Positions 52,378 through 60,752 of a stretch of 64,000 nucleotides of DNA are shown in pieces. Where the stretch lies: the NCBI GenBank assembly GCA_944390005.1, contig CALXOJ010000003.1:111329-175328 (forward strand), in the 5' to 3' direction. This stretch comes from an uncultured Spirochaetota bacterium. GTDB lineage: Bacteria; Spirochaetota; Spirochaetia; JAFGXN01. The notes beneath the pieces were generated by a model. The model saw only the letters and a program-made list of their open reading frames with translations. It was not told the origin of the DNA and ran no database searches. A program made the position numbers and the translations under genes. Positions within the stretch are counted from its first letter, which is position 1, and each line of letters opens with the position of its first letter.

Positions 52378-54056
52378 CTGCCGCCGAGAACCTCTTTGGT
52401 AAACGACTCTTTGAGCGAAACACTGCGGTTAAAAACCGGCGTTTCTTTGCTGTGATCTTTACGGTCAGCGACAAAGTATCCTAACCGTAAAAACTGAAAC
52501 GGCTCTTCCGGTGCTGCTTCTGCCAAAGACGGCTCGATCCATGCGTCGGTAATGACTTCCAACGAGTGCGGATTCAAATCGTCCAGGAAATTTCCCGTCC
52601 GTCGTCCCGGTTCTTCCGCCGTGAACAACCGGTCGTAAAGCCGAACCTCCGCCTTCAACGCATGCGCCGCACTGACCCAGTGAGCGGTTCCCTTCACCAC
52701 GCGGCCGTCTTCCGTCCAGCCGCCGCGCGACTGCGGATCATAAGTGCAGAAAACCTCGGTTACGTTTCCTTCATTATCGGTTTCAAATCGTTCGCAGCGG
52801 ATATAATAGGCGTGTTTCAACCGAATCTCCTTTCCGGGGGCCAGACGGAAGTATTTTTTATTCGGCGCCTCAGTTCGAAAATCATCCTGTTCGATGTACA
52901 GATGTCGGGAAAACGGCAGCAGCCGCGTTCCTGCGTTTGCATCTTCCGGATTGTTCTCCGCCTCCATCCACTCCGTTTTGTCTTCCGGGTAGTTGGTAAT
53001 CGTCAGCTTTAACGGGCGCAAAACCGCCATCCGCCGCTGAGCCCGTCGGTTCAAATCGGTGCGCAGACAAAATTCCAAAAACGAAAAATGGACGGTTGAA
53101 TCGACCTTCGAAACGCCGATTTTATCGCAAAATTCTTTAATCGATTCGGGGGTAAAACCGCGGCGGCGCAAACCGCAGACGGTCGGCATCCGCGGATCAT
53201 CCCAGCCGTCGACAAACCGTTCCGTGACCAACTGCAGCAGCTTGCGCTTACTCATCACCGTGCAGTCGATATTCAGCCGTGCAAATTCGATTTGCTGCGG
53301 ATGATGGACTCCCGGTAATTGGTCGATAAACCAATCGTAAAGCGGTCGGTGATCCTCGAATTCCAACGTACAGACCGAATAAGTGATTCCCTCTATTGCG
53401 TCTTCCAATCCGTGGGCCCAATCATACATCGGATAAATGCACCATTTACGTCCCGTTTTCGGATGTTCGGTATGAAGAATGCGGTACATAATCGGATCGC
53501 GCATATTGAGATTCGGCGCTGCCATATCGATTTTGGCTCGCAGTACCTTAGAACCGTCGGGGAATTCTCCTTCTTTCATGCGGCGGAAAAGATCGAGGTT
53601 TTCTTCGATTGTGCGGTTTCGGAAAGGACTCTCCGTTCCCGGTTCTGTCAGCGTTCCTCGGGCGCAGCGAATTTCTTCAACCGACGAATCGTCGACGTAC
53701 GCTTTTCCTGCTTGAATTAAATCGACCGCCCACTGGTAAAGCTGATCGAAATACGACGAGGCAAAGTAAAGGTGTTCTCCCCAATCAAAACCGAGCCAGC
53801 GTATATCTTCCATAATAGAATTGATATACTCCATATCTTCTTTGACGGGATTGGTATCGTCGAAGCGGAGGTGGCAGCGTCCGCCGTACTGCCGTGCCAA
53901 ACCGAAATTCAGATTAATGGATTTGGCATGACCGATGTGGAGATAGCCGTTTGGTTCGGGCGGAAAACGCGTTACGACGCGGCCGTCGTTTTTCCCCGAT
54001 TCAATGTCGCTGTCAATAATGCGTTCGATAAAGTTGCGGGAAACGGATTCTCCCAT
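52362..54056 (-). CDS. glnS: glutaminyl-tRNA synthetase
   Basis: 564 residues from ATG 54056, preceded by a G-rich ribosome site; the open frame runs further upstream without family similarity. Class I signatures: [18 protein letters not shown] (HIGH at residues 40-43) and [11 protein letters not shown] (KMSKS-like). The order of domains and [21 protein letters not shown] favour GlnRS over GltX. It charges tRNA-Gln directly, so a GatCAB route need not be used for glutamine. A tRNA-Gln (CUG) gene is present in this window. Confidence 0.94.
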   Translation of the reverse strand: MGESVSRNFIERIIDSDIESGKNDGRVVTRFPPEPNGYLHIGHAKSINLNFGLARQYGGRCHLRFDDTNPVKEDMEYINSIMEDIRWLGFDWGEHLYFASSYFDQLYQWAVDLIQAGKAYVDDSSVEEIRCARGTLTEPGTESPFRNRTIEENLDLFRRMKEGEFPDGSKVLRAKIDMAAPNLNMRDPIMYRILHTEHPKTGRKWCIYPMYDWAHGLEDAIEGITYSVCTLEFEDHRPLYDWFIDQLPGVHHPQQIEFARLNIDCTVMSKRKLLQLVTERFVDGWDDPRMPTVCGLRRRGFTPESIKEFCDKIGVSKVDSTVHFSFLEFCLRTDLNRRAQRRMAVLRPLKLTITNYPEDKTEWMEAENNPEDANAGTRLLPFSRHLYIEQDDFRTEAPNKKYFRLAPGKEIRLKHAYYIRCERFETDNEGNVTEVFCTYDPQSRGGWTEDGRVVKGTAHWVSAAHALKAEVRLYDRLFTAEEPGRRTGNFLDDLNPHSLEVITDAWIEPSLAEAAPEEPFQFLRLGYFVADRKDHSKETPVFNRSVSLKESFTKEVLGGSQTSK

Positions 54057-54237
54057 AAAATACCCCCGAAAACCGTGATGAAATACATTATCACAAAATC
54101 GGGAAAAGGGAAAGGGGATTGAATCTCTCCCGGAATTCCGTTTGAGTTTACAATGCAATGAAGTTTTTTTGTTTCGTAATGATTCGGGAATCCTTCCGCA
54201 TCTCTGCCGTCGAGCGAAAACGTTTTCTTTCCGAAAT

Positions 54238-54729
54238 TCAGCTCTCTGTCAGACGGCCCTCTTTTTGCAGAAACGGAAAATCGTTTTGACGCAGAGCTTC
54301 GTAGAGAACGACGGCGGCGCAGTTGGAGAGGTTCAGGCTGCGAATTTGCGGCATCATCGGGATACGGAAACAGTCGCCGTAATGTGCTTTCAGAATGGAT
54401 TCCGGAATACCGGCGCTCTCTTTTCCGAAAATCAGGTGAAACGGCTGCGGGTAGGAGGTTTCGCTGTATGATTTCGCCGCCTTGGTCGACAGAAAAAAAC
54501 GAGAAACGTCTCTGCGATCTCGGATGTAACTGTCAAACGAATCATAAATTGAAAGCGTCAGTTTGTCCCAGTAATCAAGTCCCGCTCGTCTGACCGATTT
54601 TTCGTCAATCGAGAAACCGAGCGGACGAATGAGAATCAATTCGGTTCCCGTCGCAGTGCAGGTGCGGGCAATATTTCCCGTATTTTGAGGAATTTCCGGT
54701 TCAAGAAGAACCACGGCATTATTCATCAT
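54238..54729 (-). CDS. trmL: tRNA (cytidine(34)-2'-O)-methyltransferase TrmL
   Basis: 163 residues, the single-domain SPOUT size of TrmL. Motifs: [58 protein letters not shown] and [20 protein letters not shown]. It methylates the ribose of the wobble base in certain leucine tRNAs. Two ATG codons in a row start it; the first is six bases after the -10 box and no Shine-Dalgarno is present. Confidence 0.94.
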   Translation of the reverse strand: MMNNAVVLLEPEIPQNTGNIARTCTATGTELILIRPLGFSIDEKSVRRAGLDYWDKLTLSIYDSFDSYIRDRRDVSRFFLSTKAAKSYSETSYPQPFHLIFGKESAGIPESILKAHYGDCFRIPMMPQIRSLNLSNCAAVVLYEALRQNDFPFLQKEGRLTES

Positions 54730-54735
54730 AATTTA

Positions 54736-54764
54736 ATCTTATCTGAAAAAAAAGAGCTTGACAA
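54736..54764 (-). promoter_or_regulatory. trmL promoter, leaderless geometry
   Basis: On the minus strand TTGTCA, 17 bases, TAAGAT, then six bases, then ATG. The -35 overlaps the -35 of the divergent DUF2147 gene almost base for base (CTTGACAA region), so the two promoters probably compete. Confidence 0.65.
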
Positions 54765-54787
54765 CCCGCACGAGATGCGCTTACAAT
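54758..54787 (+). promoter_or_regulatory. DUF2147 gene promoter
   Basis: TTGACA, 18 bases, TACAAT end 20 bases before the ATG at 54808, which has GGAGG at 54799-54803. Confidence 0.75.
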
Positions 54788-54807
54788 AAAAAAGATTTGG
54801 AGGTTTC

Positions 54808-55344
54808 ATGAATAAAAAATTTTTGTTTTTTGTCTTGATTGTGTCTTTGGCAGCTGCCGGCGCGTTTGCTCAGGATTATTCGAACGATCCGGCAATCGGT
54901 TACTGGAAGAGTGTTGATGACAAATCCGGCGAAGTGACCGGTGTTTGGAATGTCTATGTGGCTGACGACAACAAGCTGTACGGAGAGTTGGTTTGGATTC
55001 CCGATGATGATCCTCGTTCTTTGGCAACTGCCTGTACGAAAGTCAACAAGTACGATGACATTCCGTTTGAAGGCAATCCTGCTGAGAGAACCGTTCTGAA
55101 CACGCCGTGGCTGTACAAACTGGAGTATGAAAGCGAAGGCGTTTGGAAAAGGGGACATATCATCGACCCGAGCGACGGCAACCATTATTACGGGGGAATT
55201 ACTTACGAAAATGGTAAATTGTCGATGAGAGGTTCATTGGACAAACGCGGTTGGCTCGGACGCTCTCAGATTTGGGAACCGATTGAAAAAGCTGAAGTGG
55301 ACAAGCTGATTGCCGAAGCGAATGCGAAATTCGGTATCAATTAA
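54808..55344 (+). CDS. secreted DUF2147-family protein
   Basis: 178 residues. Signal peptide KKFLFFVLIVSLAAAGAFAQ. The mature domain matches DUF2147: IGYWKSVDDKSGEVTGVWNVY, KLYGELVWIP, PWLYKLEYESEGVWKRGHIIDPSDGNHYYGGITYENGKLS-type core and GRSQIWEPI end. These are small periplasmic or secreted beta-rich proteins of unknown activity. It is a single gene with its own promoter and a terminator that overlaps the convergent dinB gene. Confidence 0.85.
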   Translation: MNKKFLFFVLIVSLAAAGAFAQDYSNDPAIGYWKSVDDKSGEVTGVWNVYVADDNKLYGELVWIPDDDPRSLATACTKVNKYDDIPFEGNPAERTVLNTPWLYKLEYESEGVWKRGHIIDPSDGNHYYGGITYENGKLSMRGSLDKRGWLGRSQIWEPIEKAEVDKLIAEANAKFGIN

Positions 55345-56509
55345 GTTTTTTTTCAGAAAGCGAAGAGGCCTTGGTCAGACTGAGGCCTCTTTTTTTTAAA
55401 TCGAGAACGGCTTGGTCGGTCTTTTGTTGTTTTTCATCACGGTCGGTTTCTTGAAACAACTCTTGCTGAACAGCGCCGAAAGGTTCGATTTGAAGACCGA
55501 CGCCGATGAGCCGCAGTTTGCGGCCGGGTTCAAAGCGGCGGTTAAAAAGAGTTTCGGCGCATTGCAGCAAAGCGGTTGAGTGGGGAATGCAAGTGGCGAA
55601 GGTTTCGCGGACGGAAACGGTCGTAAAATCGTCATAACGGATTTTCAGAAAAACGGTTCGGCTTTTGACATTTTGTGCCAGTGCACGAAAAAAGACTTTT
55701 TCGCATAATCGCGACAGGCAAGTGTGAATTTTTTCGGGATCATCGGTATCGGTTAAAAATGTCTCTTCGTTGCTGACAGAACAGCTTTTGTGTTCCTCTT
55801 TGAAAACTCCCGGATCGGCTCCGCGGGCGGCGGAGTGTAAAAACCGTCCCATTGCCTTTCCGAAGTGCTGCTCCAAAAAAAGCAGCGGTTTCGTTTTTAG
55901 GTCGGCAACAGTACGGATTCGAAGCGATTCGAGTTTGGAGAAGGTCGATTTGCCGACTCCCCACAAATCTTTTAACGGTATTGTTTCCATAAACGCCTCT
56001 TCTCCGCCTGACGGAACGAGAAAACAGCCGTCCGGTTTGTCAACTTCCGAAGCGATTTTGGCAACGTATTTGTTGACAGCAATACCGACGGAGACAGTGA
56101 GTCCGGTCTTGCGGAAAACTTCGCTTTTGATTGTCTTGGCGGTTTCTACCGGATTCGGGTATATCTTTTCAGTGTTGCTCATGTCGAGAGAGGCTTCGTC
56201 AATCGACAGTTGCCGAACGGTCGGAGAATAGTTCCGAAAGCACTCCATGACTGTATGCGAAAGAGAGCGGTAGAGGTCGAAGTTGACCGGTAAAAAAACG
56301 GCAGACGGACACAGCGCGTAGGCTTTAGAAATCGGCATAGCGGAACGGATTCCGTAGCGGCGCGCCTCATAGGAGCAGGCGGCAACAACCCCCCGTTCGG
56401 TCGGTTTTGCGCCGATGACAACAGGCAAACCGCGGTATTCGGGATGAGCGGCCTGTTCTGCGGAGGCAAAAAAAGCATCGATGTCAATATGGAAATAAAG
56501 GGTTCCCAT
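55337..56509 (-). CDS. dinB: DNA polymerase IV
   Basis: 390 residues, Y-family. Motifs: YFHIDIDAFFASAEQ (metal Asp and steric residues), VVAACSYEARRYGIRSAMP, QLSIDEASLDMS with catalytic Asp-Glu, thumb GVGKSTFSKLESLRI and a little-finger domain. It performs error-prone translesion synthesis. The C-terminus does not clearly show a beta-clamp peptide. No LexA box was recognised upstream. The ATG lies six bases after TAAAAA with no Shine-Dalgarno, so leaderless expression is possible. Confidence 0.93.
   Translation of the reverse strand: MGTLYFHIDIDAFFASAEQAAHPEYRGLPVVIGAKPTERGVVAACSYEARRYGIRSAMPISKAYALCPSAVFLPVNFDLYRSLSHTVMECFRNYSPTVRQLSIDEASLDMSNTEKIYPNPVETAKTIKSEVFRKTGLTVSVGIAVNKYVAKIASEVDKPDGCFLVPSGGEEAFMETIPLKDLWGVGKSTFSKLESLRIRTVADLKTKPLLFLEQHFGKAMGRFLHSAARGADPGVFKEEHKSCSVSNEETFLTDTDDPEKIHTCLSRLCEKVFFRALAQNVKSRTVFLKIRYDDFTTVSVRETFATCIPHSTALLQCAETLFNRRFEPGRKLRLIGVGLQIEPFGAVQQELFQETDRDEKQQKTDQAVLDLKKRGLSLTKASSLSEKKLN
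55364..55397 (+). terminator. terminator of DUF2147 gene inside dinB 3' end
   Basis: Stem AGAGGCCT/AGGCCTCT with an 11-base loop, then seven T. It lies within the last codons of the convergent dinB gene. Confidence 0.85.
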
Positions 56510-56559
56510 TGATTATTTTTACGCTATAATATATGATAAATTCAATAGGTTTTCTTGCC

Positions 56560-57723
56560 ATGTTAAACAGCAAAAAGAAGAAAAATTTTGAGACGCCCGT
56601 TAGCCTTGCTCTTACTCCGAAGGGAATGGATATTTTTTTAAAAGCCAACCGCGGATATGATATTTTTACAACTATCGATCGTAAGCGTAATTACGGTCTT
56701 CAGATGTCGCGTTTCGAATTTCAAACACTGCGTTCGCTTTTGGAAGGAGAATCGATTTGCAAAGCGGAGATGCCGTTTTTCCGCTTTGAACAGACGCGGG
56801 AAGAGATTCCCGATGTGACGAGACTTTTTTTGAATTTTATTTTTCATCGGCGGTTTGCAGAAGAGGTTTTGCGGCTGATGATTGATTCTCGTGTTTTCGG
56901 GTTTTGGTTGGAGCGTCACGGAGAGGGTAAATTTACTTACGAAATCTTTGAATCACCTCTGAGCGATGAATTTTTGCAAAAGTATCAGACGGGAAAGATG
57001 AACGATGAAGAGATGCAGGCGAAAATTCTCGATTTGATCCGTTCTCGTGTCATGAATGAGACGAAATGGTCAGCTTCGGAACAAAATATCGCCATGCTCT
57101 CTGCGAAAAAATTCCTTTCGACTGTCAATAACTCCGTGTGGTTCGGAATGTCTCTGTTGGCGCAGGTCGGTAAGGCGACAGACTACTTTGAAACGATAGC
57201 TGATCTTTTATGGCGGAGACTGAGAGCGGTTCGAGAGTGCGGCGCTTTTGCTGACGTTGTCGGAAGAATTGCCGGAGAACAGCTGTATTTGAGAGTGAGA
57301 GATTTGCTTCGTTCAGCAAAGGAGCCGATTAAGGTAACTTCTGTCAATGCTGAGGAAATCGAAAGTGAATTCCGGTTGTTGGAAACCGAGCGGGAAGCCG
57401 TTCGTGAACTGATTCTTTGGTCGATTAACGAGACGAAGGTCGGCGGCGATTCCGTGAAACGGTTGGATGTTTACATTGTTCTCAGCGGCAACAGCAATGC
57501 AGTCATTTCCGACGTTCAGCGGTTTTCTCAGAAAGAGGGACTGGCGACGGTTTATGATGAATTTTTAAGCCGTCATATCGAAAAGGAAAAAGAGGCGCCG
57601 GTTGCGTGCCGGGGAGCGGTCTTCCTTGAAAAAAATCTGAAGAAATACGGCGTCGGATTTTCCTACGCGTTTACGCAGACGGACAAACGTCAGGGAATCA
57701 TTCAGCTGCGGATTCAAATTTAG
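56560..57723 (+). CDS. conserved-looking hypothetical protein
   Basis: 387 residues from ATG 56560. An earlier in-frame ATG at 56533 lies only two bases after a TATAAT (56525-56530) and would fall before the expected transcript start, so the later one is chosen. It is a soluble, charged protein with no signal peptide or membrane helix. A helical middle (about 95-270) is flanked by mixed segments; the C-terminal ACRGAVFLEKNLKKYGVGFSYAFTQTD and GIIQLRIQI look like beta strands. I recognise no family. It overlaps the convergent ddl gene by 26 bases. Confidence 0.6.
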   Translation: MLNSKKKKNFETPVSLALTPKGMDIFLKANRGYDIFTTIDRKRNYGLQMSRFEFQTLRSLLEGESICKAEMPFFRFEQTREEIPDVTRLFLNFIFHRRFAEEVLRLMIDSRVFGFWLERHGEGKFTYEIFESPLSDEFLQKYQTGKMNDEEMQAKILDLIRSRVMNETKWSASEQNIAMLSAKKFLSTVNNSVWFGMSLLAQVGKATDYFETIADLLWRRLRAVRECGAFADVVGRIAGEQLYLRVRDLLRSAKEPIKVTSVNAEEIESEFRLLETEREAVRELILWSINETKVGGDSVKRLDVYIVLSGNSNAVISDVQRFSQKEGLATVYDEFLSRHIEKEKEAPVACRGAVFLEKNLKKYGVGFSYAFTQTDKRQGIIQLRIQI

Positions 57724-58747
57724 GGCGCTCTTCGAATTCTTTCAGACCGAGCCGGATGATTTTCGTCAGCGCATCGGTTACGGATAAACCGTTTTCTTCG
57801 CACATCAACGGAAAGAGACTTCCGCCGGTAAAGCCGGGAAGCGTATTGATTTCATTTAAAAACACATTTCCGGTTTCTTTTTCAAGAAAAAAATCGATGC
57901 GGGCAAAGCCGCGCACTTCACACCGTTCGGCAGCTTCAGCAGCCAGAGCGCGGATTTTTTCAATTGTTTGCGGAGGTAAATCGGCGCGCGTGCGGATCGC
58001 TGTTGAACCGGCATTAAGGTACTTCGATTCGTAGTCGTAGAATTCGCTTGAAGTCACAACTTCTCCCGGAGGAAAGACGGTAAACGGAGCGCTGCCTATA
58101 ACGGCGCATTCGATTTCGCGGGCATTCACGCACCGTTCCAGCAGTATTTTGGAATCAAACGCAAAACCGTTTTCGACGGCAGCTGTCAATTCGGATTCGG
58201 TTTTGACCTTGGCAACGCCGCAGCTGGAACCGGCGTTGGCGGGTTTTATCACAAGCGGAAAGCCGATGCGGGCGGCCGCTGCGGACGCCTCTTCGGCGCA
58301 GCGTATGGTTTCTGATGGCACAACGGGAATGCCGGCGGCGGCGCACAGACGTTTCGTCAAATCTTTATCCATACAGACGGCGCTGCCGACAGTTCGGCAG
58401 CCTGCGTAGGGGACGCCCAGCATTTCCAGAAAACCTTGAAGGCGGCCGTCTTCTCCGAACGCACCGTGGGCTATGGGAAAAACGAAGTCGATTTTTTCGT
58501 TGTCAACGACAATCTCTTTTCCCGGTGTGAAGCTTAACGGTTCGCCGATGAGTTTTTCTTTGGCGAGGGAAAACGGCTGACCGTCTTCCGACGGCGCCGT
58601 GCGGTAAAAGCGGCCGTCTCGGGTGATGCCGACGGGAATCGGTTGAAACAGTCGTCGATCCAGGCGGCTGCAAACGGTGGAGGCGGAGCGCAGCGACACT
58701 TCGTGTTCGGGAGAATTTCCACCGAAAAGAATCATAACATTAATCAT
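57698..58747 (-). CDS. ddl: D-alanine--D-alanine ligase
   Basis: 349 residues from ATG 58747 with AAGGA upstream. ATP-grasp signatures: MILFGGNSPEHEVSLRSAS, PIAHGAFGEDGRLQGFLEMLGVPYAG-type block, PLVIKPANAGSSCGVAKV, ARIDFFLEKETGNVFLNEINTLPGFT with metal ligands. It makes the D-Ala-D-Ala dipeptide for peptidoglycan. Its start overlaps the end of the small transporter subunit gene by eight bases, so it is the third cistron of the NSS transporter operon, which is an unusual partner for a cell-wall gene. Confidence 0.95.
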   Translation of the reverse strand: MINVMILFGGNSPEHEVSLRSASTVCSRLDRRLFQPIPVGITRDGRFYRTAPSEDGQPFSLAKEKLIGEPLSFTPGKEIVVDNEKIDFVFPIAHGAFGEDGRLQGFLEMLGVPYAGCRTVGSAVCMDKDLTKRLCAAAGIPVVPSETIRCAEEASAAAARIGFPLVIKPANAGSSCGVAKVKTESELTAAVENGFAFDSKILLERCVNAREIECAVIGSAPFTVFPPGEVVTSSEFYDYESKYLNAGSTAIRTRADLPPQTIEKIRALAAEAAERCEVRGFARIDFFLEKETGNVFLNEINTLPGFTGGSLFPLMCEENGLSVTDALTKIIRLGLKEFEERPKFESAAE

Positions 58748-58883
58748 CTCGGTTTCCTTTTGAATCGGGTAAAGATTCGGTACGGTTCGGTTTTTTGCGG
58801 AATGCCAAAACAAAACAGACGGTAATTCCGCCAAAGACGATTGCTAGAGCAGAAATCATCATAAAAAGTGCTGAAGAACTCAC
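58740..58883 (-). CDS. MetS-like small subunit of NSS transporter
   Basis: 47 residues, GTG start overlapping the transporter stop (GTGA), with AAAGGAGG upstream. The protein is SSSALFMMISALAIVFGG followed by ITVCFVLAFRKK and a polar tail ending NRDD: one membrane helix with a short cytoplasmic end. This matches the small subunits (MetS type) that accompany bacterial NSS-family methionine/alanine transporters. The gene is too short for common ORF cut-offs and easily missed. It overlaps ddl by eight bases. Confidence 0.82.
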   Translation of the reverse strand: MSSSALFMMISALAIVFGGITVCFVLAFRKKPNRTESLPDSKGNRDD

Positions 58884-60430
58884 GATTTGCCTCCTTTGTC
58901 GTTAGAAAATTCTTCCCAAATGTGGAGTATGGTTTCTTTTGCCCGTTCGGTTGAGAATTTCCGAGCAATCGCTGCAAACAGCACCAGAAGCGCCATCATC
59001 ATCCAACCAAAGACGAAGAGGGCGGCTGATGAATAACCTCCGTAGTTCGGAAGCGAAGAGGAGAAAAGACCGGCGATGTTGGTTGACAACATGACAATCA
59101 AAACGAGCGGTGTCAGAGCCGAGATGCAGAATTTCCAGACAGAACCGATTTTAAAGTCGGAGGTTCGGTTTGCGTGGTCGCTCAAAAAATCCGGTTTCAG
59201 AATCCAGCAAACGAGAATCAGTTCGCAGAGACCGCCCGCCAACATTCCGAAATTTCCGGAGAAATAGTCGGCTATATCGAGAGTCAAAAGACCGGAGCGG
59301 AATGTGTAGAGAATACTGAGGAGAAAACCGGCTGCACAGATGACAGAAACGCTCTTGCGGCGGCTGATTTTCAGCCGTTCCGTCATGGCTGCCGTCAGTG
59401 GTTCCAAAAGGGAAATAATGGAAGTCATTCCCGCAATGGATAATGAGAGAAAGAAGAGCGGTCCGAAGATGCGGGCGCCCGACATTCCGTTGAGTGCTTC
59501 CGGAACAGTGACAAATGTCAGAGCCGGTCCTCCCTGTACCACATCCTGAACAGTCACTCCCTGTGCGGCTGCCATCGCTCCGAGCGTTGCGAAAATCATG
59601 ATTCCGCTGATGAGACTGAATGCAGTGTCGAGCAGCCCCGTCAGGAAGGCGTTGTTGGTCACATCGCTCTCTTTGGGCAGATAAGAGGCGTAGGTGATCA
59701 TGGCGCCGACGCCCAAACTCATAGAGAAGAAGACTTGTCCGTAAGCGCTGATCCAAATGTTGATGTCTGTCAGCTTCTGAAAATCGGGTTCAAAAAGAGC
59801 ATTTAATCCGGCAGCCGCTCCGGGAAGAGTCACTTGGTGAAACATCAGAATGACCATCATGACAGCAAGCAGCGGCATAAAGATTTTTCCGGCAATTTCC
59901 ACACCGCTTTTGATTCCTCGGAAAACGATGAGCCAAGAGACAAACCAAACGCAGGCGGTCAGTGCCAGCACAATTACATTGACTGATCCGAATTCAAACG
60001 GTGAAGCGGAGACGTTCAAAAAATCGTTGAAAAAGAAGGTTTCGCTGTTGTTACCCCAACCGCCGGTGAATGAAAGGCCAATGTAATAGAAGACCCACGA
60101 CAGAATAACGGCATAAAAGGCTGCGATGAAGATCGCGAGAAGCGCCTGAAACCAGCCGATCCATTCCCAGTTGCGGTAACCGTTCCGTTTGGAGAGTCGC
60201 CGAAAAATTGTCGGTAATGAAGCGCGCATCCGATGTCCGAGCGAGAATTCAAATAAAACCAAGGGTATACCGGCCGTCAGCGCTGCGATAAAATAGGGAA
60301 TTAAAAATGCTCCGCCGCCGTTTTCGTAAGCCTGATAAGGAAATCGCCAAATATTTCCCAAACCGACAGCCGAGCCGACTGCAGAGAGAAGAAAGCCGAT
60401 GCGGGAACCCCACTGTTCTCTTTTTGCCAT
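58880..60430 (-). CDS. NSS-family sodium-dependent amino-acid transporter
   Basis: 516 residues, about 12 transmembrane helices. Signatures: WGSRIGFLLSAVGSAVGLGNIWRFPY (helix 1 sodium and substrate site), ENGGGAFLIPYF, FEFSLGHRMR and ISAYGQVFFSMSLGVGAMITYASYL (helix 6). The bacterial MetP/LeuT-like group imports methionine, alanine or related amino acids with sodium. The small subunit gene overlaps its stop and ddl follows, so alanine supply for peptidoglycan is a possible link (inference). Confidence 0.93.
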   Translation of the reverse strand: MAKREQWGSRIGFLLSAVGSAVGLGNIWRFPYQAYENGGGAFLIPYFIAALTAGIPLVLFEFSLGHRMRASLPTIFRRLSKRNGYRNWEWIGWFQALLAIFIAAFYAVILSWVFYYIGLSFTGGWGNNSETFFFNDFLNVSASPFEFGSVNVIVLALTACVWFVSWLIVFRGIKSGVEIAGKIFMPLLAVMMVILMFHQVTLPGAAAGLNALFEPDFQKLTDINIWISAYGQVFFSMSLGVGAMITYASYLPKESDVTNNAFLTGLLDTAFSLISGIMIFATLGAMAAAQGVTVQDVVQGGPALTFVTVPEALNGMSGARIFGPLFFLSLSIAGMTSIISLLEPLTAAMTERLKISRRKSVSVICAAGFLLSILYTFRSGLLTLDIADYFSGNFGMLAGGLCELILVCWILKPDFLSDHANRTSDFKIGSVWKFCISALTPLVLIVMLSTNIAGLFSSSLPNYGGYSSAALFVFGWMMMALLVLFAAIARKFSTERAKETILHIWEEFSNDKGGKS

Positions 60431-60455
60431 AAACTCTTCCTTTTAAGTCGGATTC

Positions 60456-60484
60456 ATCATAGCACGATTCGGGAAAGGTTTCAA
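60456..60484 (-). promoter_or_regulatory. NSS transporter operon promoter
   Basis: On the minus strand TTGAAA, 17 bases, TATGAT with TGC before it (extended -10). AAGGAAGAG precedes the ATG at 60430. Confidence 0.7.
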
Positions 60485-60517
60485 TCTTGAAAAACAAAAA
60501 ATAAGGGAGAATTCGGC

Positions 60518-60546
60518 TTGACAATGGAAGCAGAAATTGATATAAA
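60518..60546 (+). promoter_or_regulatory. tRNA-Gln/tRNA-Glu promoter
   Basis: Consensus TTGACA, 17 bases, TATAAA; the -10 ends nine bases before mature tRNA-Gln. Confidence 0.85.
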
Positions 60547-60555
60547 TAAAAAAAT

Positions 60556-60627
60556 TGGCCGATAGTGTAACGGTCAGCACCACAGATTCTGGTTCTGTTT
60601 GTGAGGGTTCGAATCCTTCTCGGCCAG
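60556..60627 (+). tRNA. tRNA-Gln (CUG)
   Basis: 72 nt. Acceptor stem TGGCCGA pairs with TCGGCCA, discriminator G. The anticodon arm ACAGA-TTCTGGT-TCTGT gives anticodon CUG. CCA is not encoded. Only three bases separate it from the next tRNA. Confidence 0.94.
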
Positions 60628-60630
60628 TAC

Positions 60631-60702
60631 GGTTCCTTCGTCTAGTGGTCAGGACGTGAGATTCTCATTCTTAAAACAGGGGTTCGACTCCCCTAGGAAC
60701 TG
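60631..60702 (+). tRNA. tRNA-Glu (CUC)
   Basis: 72 nt. Acceptor GGTTCCT pairs with AGGAACT (first pair G-U), discriminator G. Anticodon arm TGAGA-TTCTCAT-TCTTA (one G-U pair) gives anticodon CUC. T arm AGGGG-TTCGACT-CCCCT is perfect. CCA is not encoded. It shares promoter and terminator with tRNA-Gln. Confidence 0.9.
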
Positions 60703-60706
60703 TTTG

Positions 60707-60730
60707 ACGCTCCCATACGGGAGCGTTTTT
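60707..60730 (+). terminator. terminator of tRNA-Gln/Glu transcript
   Basis: Perfect stem ACGCTCCC-ATAC-GGGAGCGT followed by T residues, five bases after tRNA-Glu and just before the convergent gene end. Confidence 0.88.
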
Positions 60731-60752
60731 GTTTCGGCTTGACTGTCGGCGC

